From NCBI GenBank assembly GCA_964020155.1, contig OZ026555.1, positions 1,987,782 to 2,051,781 of the forward strand: a DNA stretch of 64,000 nucleotides, read 5' to 3'. Made by a program: the position numbers and the translations under genes. Numbering within the stretch: position 1 is the first letter of the stretch; the number at the start of each line of letters is the position of its first letter. The notes beneath the pieces are model-generated. The model saw only the letters and a list, made by a program, of their open reading frames with translations. It did not search any database and was not told the DNA's origin. Positions 1 through 17,793 of this stretch are shown here, in pieces. Source of the DNA: Chondrilla cf. caribensis (taxonomy: Eukaryota > Porifera > Demospongiae > Chondrillida > Chondrillidae).

Positions 1-181
1 TATTTGGTGTGCCTGAGTATTCATATGTGTGTGCATGTGTTTGCATCTATCCACTTCATACATACCTACATACATACTGCACGTGTTACTTCATGTACAC
101 ATCAAAATGTACGTACGTATGTACATTCTCACAATGAGTATATACGTACATGCCACAGGCTCAATTAGTACATATACCCAC

Positions 182-280
182 CTTATCTCCTGGAATGACA
201 CTCAACTGCCTAAGTTCATTTGATTTGAAAGTGTGAATTACTTCATAAATTCCCTCTGTTGATTTCTTCACTGGAGGCTC
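182..280 (-). CDS. SH3-like exon of a multi-exon adaptor-type gene (partial gene)
   Basis: On the minus strand an acceptor (...TACTAG) precedes 33 uninterrupted codons that end in AAG before a GTGGGT donor, so the exon is phase 0 at both ends. The peptide contains YEVIHTFKSNELRQLSVIPG, which resembles the first half of an SH3 domain (the ALYDF-like strand, then L-S-x-x-x-G-D). It lies downstream of another SH3 exon at 2104-2284 on the same strand, so the two probably belong to one SH3 adaptor gene that runs off the left edge of the window. The rest of the second SH3 would lie outside the window. No gene name can be given. Confidence 0.5.
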
Positions 281-282
281 CT

Positions 283-1490
283 AGTACAGACACAAACACA
301 TACATATGTACATACATACATGTGCACAAGTAGGAGTAAGTCCACTGGAAGAAGCCAGCTGATGCAGAAATAAACATGTTATGTGATATGACAGGCAACC
401 ACCAAACAGAATACAGAATATGTCCATATTTACCTACATTTGAAATTACCTATACACAAGATTATGTTAGAACATACATACATAATATTAGGAACATTTC
501 CACTCAAAATACATTTGTATGGACATTTACATGTAATTTCAGTATATGTGGCCACCAATGAACCACTCCAGGAGTTGTAGAACACCTTGCTAGTCAGCAC
601 AAACCATGGAAGCCTGTGAACTAGTGGAGTGATGTATTGTGATCAACTGATGAACTGTGACATGAAGTGACATCTGATGGATTGTGGCACATACGTACGT
701 AGTTGTGCATGTACTGTCTACACAGGGAGCTTGGTAGACGGGGACTTGAAACAAGCTTCAGCTGTAACCATATACATTCAGTACATAGAACTACTGATTA
801 AAAAGTGCTGTTATGAAAACTATATTATTTTTACATTATGTACATTTGGCTTCAGCCCCATCTCCAACTAGTCCGGCCTGCTATGACCCTCCCACCAGGC
901 ATCCAGGGCAAGGAGGGACCGTCTAGTGGGAATGGAGAACATTTTACACCATCAAAAACATCAAAAATGTTCGTAGGTAACTCTGACACTTCAACGTAAG
1001 GGTATTATTAACACTTTTTGGTGACATTATGAGTATTGGCATCATAATCTCTATTGTCACTAGACCACCTTCCTTGCCGGGGACACGTATAGAGTAAGTT
1101 GCAGTAAACCAGATTATTCCTCAGCAATTGCAATCTTTCATACGAACGTACATATGTACACGTCCACACACAAGTACATTAGGTGTGTACAGTAAATATG
1201 AACTATGTACTACATACATACATACATACATACTGTACATAGGTACTTATATATGTATGGGCGTATTCATCTGAATCTAACATGGACTACATATGCAGGA
1301 AATTCCCAATACAACCAAAGGTGAGTGAGAACATTGCTCTTTGGATTGTTGGACGACCTGTGTATACCTTGTGACGTGCAGACAACAATCCCATGTTGCA
1401 AGTGAAAATTACACAGAATAACACAATTGGTTGCTCACCTGTGAAGAGCAACGTATGAAAAACATACATTCTTGTAGCCATCACATATGT
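283..1490. other. Intronic or intergenic DNA with TACGTA/ACATAC-rich simple sequence
   Basis: No supported coding exon. The stretch is rich in short TACGTA, CATACATA and GTACATGTAC words that recur through the left 13 kb. It lies between the two SH3 exons and is probably intron. Splice-like signals around 870-930 and 1296-1318 were seen, but the peptides they would give are short and unrecognised. Confidence 0.4.
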
Positions 1491-1496
1491 ATTCAA

Positions 1497-2062
1497 GCAC
1501 CCTTCACACAGAGTACACATCACTACCAGCACTCTTCATACAGAGTACACATCGCTACCAGCACTCTTCACACAGAGTATACATCACTACCAGCACCCTT
1601 CATACAGAGTATACATCACTACCAGCACCCTTCACACAGAGTACATATCGCTATCAGCACTCTTTATACAGAGTATACATCACTACCAGCACTCTTCACA
1701 CAGAGTATACATCACTACCAGCACCCTTCACACAGAGTATACATCACTACCAGCACTCTTCACACAGAGTACACATCACTACCAGCACTCTTCACACAGA
1801 GTACACATCACTACCAGCACTCTTCACATAGAGTACACATCACTACCAGCACTCTTCACACAGAGTACACATCACTACCAGCACTCTTCACACAGAGTAC
1901 ACATCACTACCAGCACTCTTCACACAGAGTACACATCACTACCAGCACTCTTCACACAGAGTATACATCACTACCAGCACTCTTCACACAGAGTATACAT
2001 CACTACCAGCACTCTTCACACAGAGTACACATCACTACCAGCACTCTTCACACAGAGTATAC
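1497..2062. repeat. 32-bp minisatellite, about 17 copies
   Basis: Tandem copies of a 32-bp unit (core CTTCACACAGAGTACACATC) with occasional C/T variants. Because 32 is not a multiple of 3, the unit cycles through all frames every 96 bp. The frames happen to lack stop codons, which creates a 223-codon open frame on the plus strand that is almost certainly not a gene. It sits in an intron of the minus-strand SH3 gene. Confidence 0.95.
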
Positions 2063-2103
2063 TGTACATCACTACATACTACAACAGAATAGAGAAGACT
2101 AAC

Positions 2104-2284
2104 CAAGTGCTTCACAAGGTAAGTTGAAGGAACCAAGCCTTCTCTTCCTAGTTCGTCACGCACAAGCCACCAGCCGTCCTGGTTCTTGGACAAGACAGAA
2201 AACAGAATATCTGCCTCAAAACTGAGTATTTGATTTTGGTGAGAAGTGTACTTGTGAGTGGATCTATAAAGGTCCCCAATGTTC
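2104..2284 (-). CDS. SH3 domain exon
   Basis: The minus-strand translation reads as a near-complete SH3 domain: a first strand (GDLYRSTHKYTS), then L-S-F-E-A-D-I-L-F-S-V-L, then the diagnostic D-G-W-W-L-V-R-D, then G-R-E-G-L-V-P-S-T-Y-L. The double tryptophan, the ALYDY-like opening and the final P-x-x-Y are the peptide-binding SH3 residues. The likely acceptor is GTGAG just before GAACATTGG, because a stop codon precedes it in frame; the likely donor is GTTAGT at about 2103. SH3 domains bind proline-rich ligands in adaptors and cytoskeletal or signalling proteins. The closest family I can recall by eye is nephrocystin-1-like, but this is not firm. A second SH3-like exon follows at 182-280. 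Confidence 0.75.
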
Positions 2285-2892
2285 CTCACTCAACTGGACG
2301 GAGAGATGAACAGATGATATCTACATACATACATATATATCCATCTATACATACATACATACGTATGAAACCGATTATAAGTCATGTTCCTGAAACTTGC
2401 TTACGTACATGTGTATGTACATACAAATATGTGCGTATGAATAGATAGTACATACGTATGGTATGTACTCATGTACAGTCCAGTTTGGTGGATGGGTCTA
2501 CTCTGCTCAGTCTCACCTGCTGACACTGGACAACATTGACTCTGATCTCAGTGATGGACCTCATCTTCTCCTCCAAGGCCTCCACTTTCTCCAAGTGCTC
2601 AAAGTACGTAGGCTTGATGCTGTTCCCATTCCTCCTACAAGCAGGTAAGTGGGTAAGGTAACAATAGCACTGCACATGTATGTTGCTTATGAAGGGGCAG
2701 TGAGCGGGATTCAAATTCTACAATATACGTATGTTACTACAGATATTTTCAATGTAAGTGGGTGAATTTCTAAGGTGAGGGCAGTAATGTATCCAAGAGG
2801 AGAAAGGTCTAAACTCACTGAAAAATCTTCATATGCACATGCATCTATGCAACACACAAAAGTACACAAAACACACACATACGTACGTATGC

Positions 2893-2893
<1 letters not shown>

Positions 2894-2927
<34 letters not shown>

Positions 2928-2941
2928 ACGCACACGCACAT

Positions 2942-3018
<77 letters not shown>
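2894..3018. repeat. (CA)n microsatellite
   Basis: About 125 bp of CA repeats with CG and TG interruptions near 2917-2942. It is paralogous to the repeat at 6942-7144 in the intact MCM10 copy. Confidence 0.95.
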
Positions 3019-3019
<1 letters not shown>

Positions 3020-4085
3020 TCTCAGCTTTCCAATTATGTGATGATTTTGCATTAATAATTTTCCGTACTTCTTTTATTTCTTCAAGACATCACTGGCATT
3101 CATTGTGGAGTTCTCCCTGTCAACTGAACACAAGAAACACATATCAATGTACTGTAGCAGTGCACAGCATGTTTGAGGGGGACATAGGTACACAGTGTGT
3201 GTGTAATGTACAATTGTGTGATAGTCGATAGCCTGACTCAACACACACACCATTACATGATGTACGAGCTGTGTAGACTACATTCAAGGGAGGGAGGAGG
3301 GGGAGAAGCACAGCAAGGGTCAATCAACTAGGAAAAGAGTACCCCCTTCGAACTTTTGCCAGAAGGCCTAAATCCCAAACTCACAATCCCAGGAGGTGTG
3401 AGTACCTCTCAGCACACCTACACCAAATCCACACCAGATCCCATGTACTGTACTATGTACTATAGAGACCTACATGAATCTCTTTCACCATTTCTCTTAT
3501 ACGTATGTTATAGCACTTATACCCCATCCCTTCATATGAAAGTTTCCCTGAATGAAATACCTATAGGGAATTCTAGGGACATATACACTGCATCCCATGC
3601 CTTTTATGTATGTACATAGGTACAATACCTGTAGGATAGTATACACTATGCACTTGCAACCTGGTTGCTGAGTGGATTGAAGGAAAAAGAATATGCGCAT
3701 ACAAGAAGAGTGCATGGGTATGTACATACGCCACAAACAACAGATCATTAAGGTCACCAGATAGGTTTATGTTACAGTTGCATCCTACCAAGGTGTACCA
3801 CAGCAGATAAAGCTGAGGAAGTATCTGGGTTTCAGTGTTCTTGCCAGGCCGAAATTTGCAGGGTGGCCCACCCCTTTTAGATTTGAAATTTGACTTTATT
3901 TGTAATGATCCTTTGCTCCCCTTGTATCAGCTGTTTAGATAATGCAAGGCAATAAACGTATGCGCGTATGCAAAACAGACAGATTGATGACATTTTTATA
4001 CATATTAATTAACCAAGTTCACATGTACCCACACGTGTCGTTTGAAAGAACTTGCACCTATTATTATTTCGTATTTCTAATCTCG

Positions 4086-4310
4086 ATGAGCAAGAGACGT
4101 GCTGATAACAACAATTTACCCCAAGTTAAACACAAACTGACAGGATTTAGTCCTGAATGGGGTAGGGATATCCCATTTGTGCTTTATACTGATGATGCAT
4201 CTGGCGCTGGTGGCATGTTTTGTTCTGCTGTTGGGCTGTCGAGGCAAAGCTCAGAGGAGGAATTGTGCAAGCTTTTCAAAAAATCCAGAGTGCACAAAAT
4301 ATTGCTTTGA
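4086..4310 (+). pseudogene. Fragment resembling a TTF/ZMYM-type zinc-finger transposon protein
   Basis: A 74-codon ORF starts with an ATG. It carries a Lys-rich start, then GFSPEWGRDIPFVLYTD and GGMFCSAVG. The pattern 'pEW..dfPfl.y......GmfC' is typical of TTF-type zinc-finger regions of hAT-derived proteins (ZMYM6/ZNF862-like), but the expected second cysteine after GMFCS is missing. It lies in the 3560-4860 block inserted in the MCM10 pseudo-copy, which supports a mobile origin. The fragment is too short to be functional. Confidence 0.4.
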
Positions 4311-5132
4311 TTGGTGCAATCAACATCATGCATTGGTGCTAATCTAGCAAGTAATTGCCCACATAACAATGCCTACATTACACTACATTAGTGCAGTGTA
4401 ATGTGTTAAAATGTTGTCAAATTCCAATTTTTCATCATAACCATCCTCGTCCTTGTGGTTCAACTATTTTATTAATACTAGGGGTGTCTCAACATTTACA
4501 CTGTGATGCTATATAAATAACCCAATAACCTATTAGTGCACCCTTTTTTAATTTCTTTCTGGTGACTACACTGGGTTTTGCCTTTTATGGTACCCAATCA
4601 GTACCTCATGTCTGTTGCAACACGCCTAGGGAGGGTGCAACTATTACATACGTACATACATGTGTACCATGCCTGTAGAATGATGCACACTGTATACGTA
4701 TGGTAGGTACGTATGCACAAATGCACAATAACACATAGTATGATGCATATGTACATACACGGCACTACTGGGTGCCTACTGGGTGCCTTCCCCAGTTTTA
4801 AATAGGCTTCATTAACCTTTGACCTTAAGCTTATAGCACATGTACCATCCCCTCAACCTAACAGATACTCACTTGTCTTCTCCTCCTCAAATTTGAATGC
4901 CTTGTTCAAATTTCTAGCCCTGATACTTTGGCTCTAAAGCAGGTATTTACTGTCAAAATGGAGACAAATTATAGCTACATGTAAGTACGTAGATAGTACA
5001 GACTGTATACACTCTATTCACATGTACACTAACAGTCTTCAAAGTTCACAAGTATGTATGTACATATGTAATAGTTATATCCTGGCGTAGTGAATGATAT
5101 TGCAATAATGCAATTTATACTGCAAATATGTA

Positions 5133-5344
5133 CTGTATAGTGGGAAAGTTTCATGGTCTAAACGTTTCATGAATTTCATGAAGAAACTGGTATTCACAAA
5201 AGTTTATTTGTGAATACCTAATGACATAATTGTCTGACAATCAATTAATGCAACGGGCATTTAAAACGTGAAACCTTTTTTCACGAAATTCACGAAATTG
5301 AGTAATTTGCGAAAGTTGTCCTGCAAAACTTTCCATCCATACAG
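5133..5344. mobile_element. MITE with TA target duplication (CTGTATAG.GGAAAGTTT family)
   Basis: The ends CTGTATAGTGGGAAAGTTT and, in reverse complement, CTGTATGGATGGAAAGTTTT form an imperfect TIR of about 20 bp flanked by TA. Its 212 bp carry no ORF. Its tips resemble those of the MITEs at 14060-14266 and 20619-21117 (CYGTAT.G.GGAAA.TTT), so these are one broad Tc1/mariner- or pogo-like family. Confidence 0.7.
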
Positions 5345-6223
5345 TATTACATGCAACAGAAATGTGTTTACTAATTTCCTGCCTTGTTCTCACTCAATTA
5401 CTCCTAACAATGAACATTCCAAAGGGTTGATGTCAAACCTTCAGTCTCGCTTGCATGTAGGGGTCAGATATCAACCCTTCAGCCCGGCCTGCATGTGGGA
5501 GTCAAGCCCTGAGGTTAATTTGAAGTGTCAATATTCAGTATCAACCCCTCGAGTCAAGTACCAGGCTAAGGGTCAATACTGAGGTTAGTCTGTAGGGGTC
5601 GATACCTCATAATAATCTCAGTGTCAAAATCTTTGGGTTATTTATCAATTAACCCAAACCAAACCTTCCCTAACACCCACACCAAACACATCAAAATATT
5701 TGTAACCAGTGCACAACATGCAGTTTGAGATCAGCAATGACTGTTACATTTTTCAAAAATATTGGATCAGTATTGAAGCAAAAAAATGCTCATCAGTTTC
5801 TTCCTTTGCTTATAAACCACAAGTAAGATACAAAAGATAATGATAAATGAATTACCGCTGGAATACCCACAAAGGGTATTGTGAATAGTGAATAGACAAA
5901 AGGGCCAAGCCTTAGCAACATGCTGTGACTAAGCCGAGTAGGTGGGCAGCAATTGAAACTTGCCTCAAGGGTGTTTGTTTCATGAGCTACAGTACCACTA
6001 AACCTTGGTATGTCAGCACATAATTTCTGATGAAGATAGTATCATACGTATTTACTGTATGACAGCTACCCAATTACCCATGTTTAAGTGGTCTAAACAA
6101 TGTCATCTACTACGCACTGCTTTTGTGTATGCTAATCTAAGGAACGTCTCTGACACTCAAGGAGTGAATGTGAGTTTCACTACAGTAAGAGACTGGTAAC
6201 TAGCCACTACACACACAACACAC
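5345..6223. other. No coding feature recognised
   Basis: The final coding exon of MCM10 would be expected downstream of 6224 on the minus strand. I looked here for the family's terminal Cys-x2-Cys...Trp zinc-ligand segment and did not find it. The region holds a GGTCAATACTGAGGTTA-type low-complexity stretch (5450-5610) and little else. Confidence 0.4.
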
Positions 6224-13617
<7,394 letters not shown>

Positions 13618-14057
13618 TTTTGCTTGGATAACGCGCGCTCAATGTTAATCACGTGACCATTCCTGTGGTCAAAGTCCTCAATAGTCCATCCTGTGGCTAA
13701 TAAGACAGTGATCCCAGTGTGTGAGAAATCGGCTACTGAAGATCGTCACGAAGAACCAATTTAACAGTTTGCTGCTGATGTCTGTCTTCGGGGTGTAAAT
13801 TATTGTCATACTACAGGTAATTTAACTCGTCAATGGGTTTCTATTGTTGTTATAGTTTGGGTAGGTACGCAATATCCCGGATAATGCCTTTAGTCGGACA
13901 CTTTTAGAATATGTTTGGTAAAAAACGAACAGTCCAAGTTTTCAAAGCTATAACATACTTGGTAGAAACTTGAACTATCTTAATTCAAATGAATACAGTC
14001 GTCCTGCGAAGAGCGCTGGTATTCTGTACACTAATCGAGGAGATGACGCAATGGTCA
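13618..14057. promoter_or_regulatory. 5' flank of MCM10 (probable promoter region)
   Basis: Immediately upstream of the MCM10 ATG lies a CG-containing stretch with ACGCGCGCTC (about 13630) and an E-box CACGTG (about 13650). No TATA box is evident. Promoter assignment is by position only. Confidence 0.35.
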
Positions 14058-14059
14058 TA

Positions 14060-14266
14060 CCGTATAGCGGGAAACTTTGGCGAGCATTAAATTTGGCGAA
14101 TCAGTTCCCGGAACGAATTGGCGAGTTTTTAATTTGGCGGCATGACAAATTCCATGATCGTCAGATTACGTCAGAATAAAATATGGCGGATTTTAAATTC
14201 GGCGATTTTCCCTAAAATCGCCAATTCGCCAAATTAAAAACCTCGCCAAAGTTTCCCGCTATACGG
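14060..14266. mobile_element. MITE with long TIRs, TA target duplication
   Basis: The ends CCGTATAGCGGGAAACTTTG and their inverted complement extend through CGAG and are flanked by TA. The interior repeats TTTGGCGAATT-like words on both arms, so the 207-bp element is nearly palindromic. Confidence 0.85.
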
Positions 14267-14944
14267 TAGTTTATATATTGCGCAATACACTTGCTGATAG
14301 AGGCGAAGCTAAGAAATATACGTATTTCTTTGACCTGCGAAATAGGCATAGAGTGTCCAACTAATTTGCGGTAAACGGTAATTTTAACATTAAATCACCG
14401 CCATCAGTTATATAGTAGGAGGCTAATAATGGAAATATCCAAAGTACTTTTTCATACCAATTGTTGGACAGTAATAGTGAATGGTGCAGTTTTGTTGAAT
14501 GTGCAAATTATGGCACCTGCTAACACGAAAGATCTATCCAAACAAGGCTGTAACGATGGTGATAGATGGAAAATGGCAAATGCCTTGGGCAGGCAGCAGC
14601 AGCCTTTGGAATCACTCAACATGACAGCACCATCTTCCGTATGTTAACCTTTATATCGCTGACCAAGAGGATCTTCAAGACGTTGTCTGGGTATGCCATG
14701 ACTGTTTAATTTTGTTTGGCCCATTCCCCCCCCCCCTTTAAGTTGTGATTTGCAGCTTATAAAATGCTTTTGAGACCACTGTCCGACATCAAGAAAAAAT
14801 GGCCGGGAATGGGGAAAACGACATTCGCAGGTATGACATGTCAACATCGCTGGTGTCGACAAAATGGCCGCCAAATATTTGGATGATTGTAATAAGCTAT
14901 TTTTAGGGGCTGCCGCAGGCATTTCGACTTCCGGTATGTAACGC

Positions 14945-14985
<41 letters not shown>

Positions 14986-15737
14986 ATATGTGTACCTACG
15001 CGTAACCGCAACAATGAATTTATATTATAATTTATATTGCGCGAAATAAAGATGGCCGATTTCGAACGCCGACAATTAGAATTTCGGCTAGAATTCATGC
15101 GCTGGAGCTCCGACGAACGTAATAACTTCAGCGAAGGTTCTTCTAAACCTAAAAAAGACGTGCAAGTACTTCGAGTGCGGGGGGCGGCAGCCCCACGAGT
15201 TTTTGAACTCGAATTACTTGTTTCTCTGTGGGTGACGTTTCAAGTTCAACAAACATGTCATGCATGTCACGAGTTCAGCATTATGTCATTGTTACTCGGC
15301 GATATCCCTGTACAGCTAGTCTCACTATAAGCATTCAAGATTCATTTTTGAGGCAATTCACTATCCTATATCTACCAGTTGGTGCAATTTAGAAGAGAAT
15401 ATTACTTTTTTAACGGTGAATTTTGCGAATTCTGTTGTGACGGCTCTTGTAGAAACGTAATTGTCATGTGACTGCTCGTGACCTGCTCCCAAATTAGGCG
15501 ATTCCATTGTTTACATAACTTTAAAACCGCAAGTTATTTGTTTCCGCGTTCGATGCTGACATGTCCTACCTGCGTTGCGTTATAGAATGACTTGGCTGCA
15601 GAAAAAGAGGATATTTCTGCGAAGCACAGAATAAAATGGAATAAAGGAATAGAAGATCTATCTAAACACGCCTTCAGTTAGTTTCAATATGCTCTCTATC
15701 CAAGGCTATCTAATTTGAACCATTAGGTGTCCGGGAT
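14267..15737. other. Intergenic; simple repeats and a hairpin repeat, no supported gene
   Basis: Contains a (TA)16 tract at 14949-14981, a poly-C run near 14727, and at about 15047-15222 a repeat-derived stretch that reads MADFERRQLEFRLEFMRWSS and ends in a foldback hairpin (AAGTACTTCGAGT...ACTCGAATTACTT). A decayed relative of the stretch lies inside the MITE at 49338-49948, so the apparent ORF (15037-15330) is repeat sequence. Confidence 0.55.
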
Positions 15738-15822
15738 ATGGCTCCGCTACCCTATACTGTTATTATTATCAAAGGTGAATCATATCATATCAGAACGAGT
15801 TACGTGGTGGGTGATAATGAAG
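15738..15822 (+). CDS. Candidate upstream first exon of the NLR gene
   Basis: ATG followed by 28 codons and a GTAAAG donor leaving phase 1, which would join in frame to the CARD-like exon at 17486 (it enters in phase 1). The peptide MAPLPYTVIIIKGESYHIRT is not recognised. The alternative is that translation starts at the ATG at 17494, making this 5' untranslated or irrelevant. Confidence 0.25.
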
Positions 15823-16606
15823 GTAAAGTGATAAAGTAGTTGAAGGTCCGACACCAAGACCTGGTGACCTGGTTCACTTGAGAACAATCTTATAATTATC
15901 AATTTGTCATATCACAGTCAAATTACTCCATGATGTTTCTGTTCCACTGTGTTAGGATTTGATGATCAGTTTTGATCGACTTGGCCTTTCAACCCCCGAT
16001 GTACCTGGAGCTGTAGACTACATACTCACAAAGAAGGTGGGTTATGTTCAATTAGTGGGCGTTCTTTTTTAAGAGAACTCATCGTCCAAGATTACCACAG
16101 CCTTTCTGCATTGTAGTCCTGGAATAAGTGTAGTTTCAAACAATCCAAGCTAATTCAGTCCAACTATCCAGACCGTCCCTATGAGGTGCCTGGGGTGGAG
16201 AGGGATAAGGATGGTCTAGTAGGAGAGATCAGTTCTTACGTAGGGCGCAAGGCCTGTGGTGAATATTGTCAATGGGATGGGAGTACTTTTTCATCCTGGG
16301 ATAACCATTCCAGAGGGCTAGCTACTATTACGGGATTGTTCTCATTTGTGTGTACTACATTAGATGATGCAAATTTGATTCACAGTTTAATCTCCAGTGG
16401 TCTCAAATTGGCATGTGGGAGAGGTTGTTGCATACAAAACACAAAACACACTAAAGATAGAATATTTGATAAAAGAACACAATAGTAAGTTGTACATAAG
16501 TACAAAATACAATATTGAAGTTACACTAGTAGTAAAGGTCCACAAAACGATCTGATGGGTCTAATAACACTCCACTCCACTAAACAACTGTCCTTTTCAC
16601 AGCAGA
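15823..16606. other. No supported gene
   Basis: A splice-bounded open stretch at 15956-16036 and an open frame at 16186-16485 were considered. Neither peptide is recognised, and the first is not in phase with the NLR exons. Confidence 0.35.
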
Positions 16607-16614
16607 CAAGTGTA

Positions 16615-17235
16615 TAGCGCTGGGCGGTATACCGAATATATAGTAATACCATGCTATTGTTTGTGCACGGTTCTGATACCGGCTGATTTTTTTCTATACC
16701 GAGATATCATGATATCACGGTATTCTCTAAGGTTTGACTGGTACTTTAAGTAAATTGAATATATTCCTGGGTTATCAAATTTCGCCCTGCAATGATGTGT
16801 TCTGTATCCTTCGAAACTATCGCTGCGACAGCCATGATTATGAGCGCGAAAAGTGTGCATGTGCGGAATGATACGTTGTTAGATGGAATGAGAGAATGTT
16901 GTCAAAATGGCAGTGTCGTCAGCTGCAAGTTAAAATTTTGATCAGCGAACGGGCGATACCGGGGATCCAAGCAATAAAGTTCATCTCATCGATAAGAAGA
17001 ATACTAAATCTGATATTTGAAAGCACTTTGCGCTCCGAGTTAACAAGGATGACAAGTAGTGGATTACTTATTTATATATTTATGTTTATTTATTTCATTA
17101 TTATTAAATCAAGGACTCAATTATTTCAATGTCCAACTATAACCTTAAGACTCGGTGTACCGTGATCATAGTAATACCGTGGTATGATGTTGGCAATATA
17201 CCAAAACTGATATTTTTTGATACCGCCCAACACTA
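16615..17235. mobile_element. hAT-like MITE with 8-bp target duplication
   Basis: The ends TAGCGCTGGGCGGTATAC and (reverse complement) TAGTGTTGGGCGGTATCA are flanked by 8-bp near-direct repeats caagtgta (16607-16614) and catgtgta (17236-17243). Length 621 bp with no transposase. A one-ended relative (TAGTGCTGGGCGATAATG) lies at about 38209. Confidence 0.8.
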
Positions 17236-17485
17236 CATGTGTACACTGCCAAAGGTGCGATATTACACCTCATGTGGCTAAGTAGTCCTAAGAGTGGGTC
17301 ATGTACCCATATAATGTGAAATGAGAGTTGGATGGTGAGGCCAAAGAAGCATGCAAACAGGGACAGTGAACTTGTAATCGAATTTTCCTGGCCTTATACA
17401 TTCCATATTGTGTGTCAGTGGTACATGTATAAAATGTGTGTATTTTTATCAGAGATTACTACTGTATTATTTTCTCACTGTTTAG

Positions 17486-17793
17486 GACCACATATGGCTG
17501 AAGGTTCATCTGATTCACTTGTGAAGGATGCCATTGTTTCTGTTCTCTATGACACAAGTGGACCACAGGTCAATGTGAAGGGGATTAGTCGAGACCTGGT
17601 ACGGGAAAATGTTATTGATGGAAACTTGGAGCAGCGTATTTTGAGCCAGCAAACAGACAGTGATTCTCAGCACATTCTTGCTCAACATTTGCACAACTAT
17701 GGCACACTGGAGAGTGTGAAACTACTGTGCAGAGTGGCAGAAAAACTAGATAAAGCTTGTGGATTCTCCTCCCTTCCAGCACATAGTCATGAG
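17486..17793 (+). CDS. NLR gene exon: N-terminal CARD-like domain
   Basis: Acceptor TGTTTAG, donor GTATGT. From the ATG at 17494 there are exactly 100 codons ending in phase 0. The helical pattern ISRDLVRENVIDGNLEQRIL, then DSQHILAQHLHNYGTLESVK and LLCRVAEKLDKACGFSSL, matches the end of a CARD/death-fold (a V...G.I......IL turn, then LL..L...G....[FL]..LC..). The same pattern recurs in the last exon (63518-63840). In NLRs such a domain recruits signalling partners. The exon lies before the duplicated segment, so it exists once and must serve either NACHT copy. Confidence 0.75.

Larger units (their letters stand above)
2460..5068 (-). pseudogene. Decayed partial duplicate of MCM10 exons 12-16
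   Basis: This segment is a direct duplicate of 6552-9200. It has equivalents of exon 16 (about 2483-2640), the intronic CA repeat, the 3' part of exon 15 fused to the 5' part of exon 13 (breakpoint near 3073, deleting about 1.3 kb including exon 14), and exon 12 (about 4874-4950). Three lesions show it is dead: a 4-bp TACG insertion in the exon 16 copy that shifts the frame, a CAG-to-TAG change in the exon 12 copy, and the exon 15/13 fusion. It also carries an inserted block at about 3560-4860 that the functional copy lacks. It lies 3' of the intact MCM10 exons. Confidence 0.85.

Noticed and set aside
1431..2102. 223-codon plus-strand ORF of repeated HYQHSSHRVHITTST-like peptides
   Set aside because: It is the 32-bp minisatellite read through; the repeat period and stop-free frames explain it.
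15037..15330. 97-codon ORF MREIKMADFERRQLEF...
   Set aside because: The sequence recurs in decayed form inside the MITE at 49338-49948 and ends in a foldback repeat, so it is repeat-derived.
15956..16036. 81-nt exon-like stretch (DLMISFDRLGLSTPDVPGAV) with acceptor and donor
   Set aside because: It is phase 0 in and out, but the CARD exon needs a phase 1 partner, and the peptide is unrecognised.
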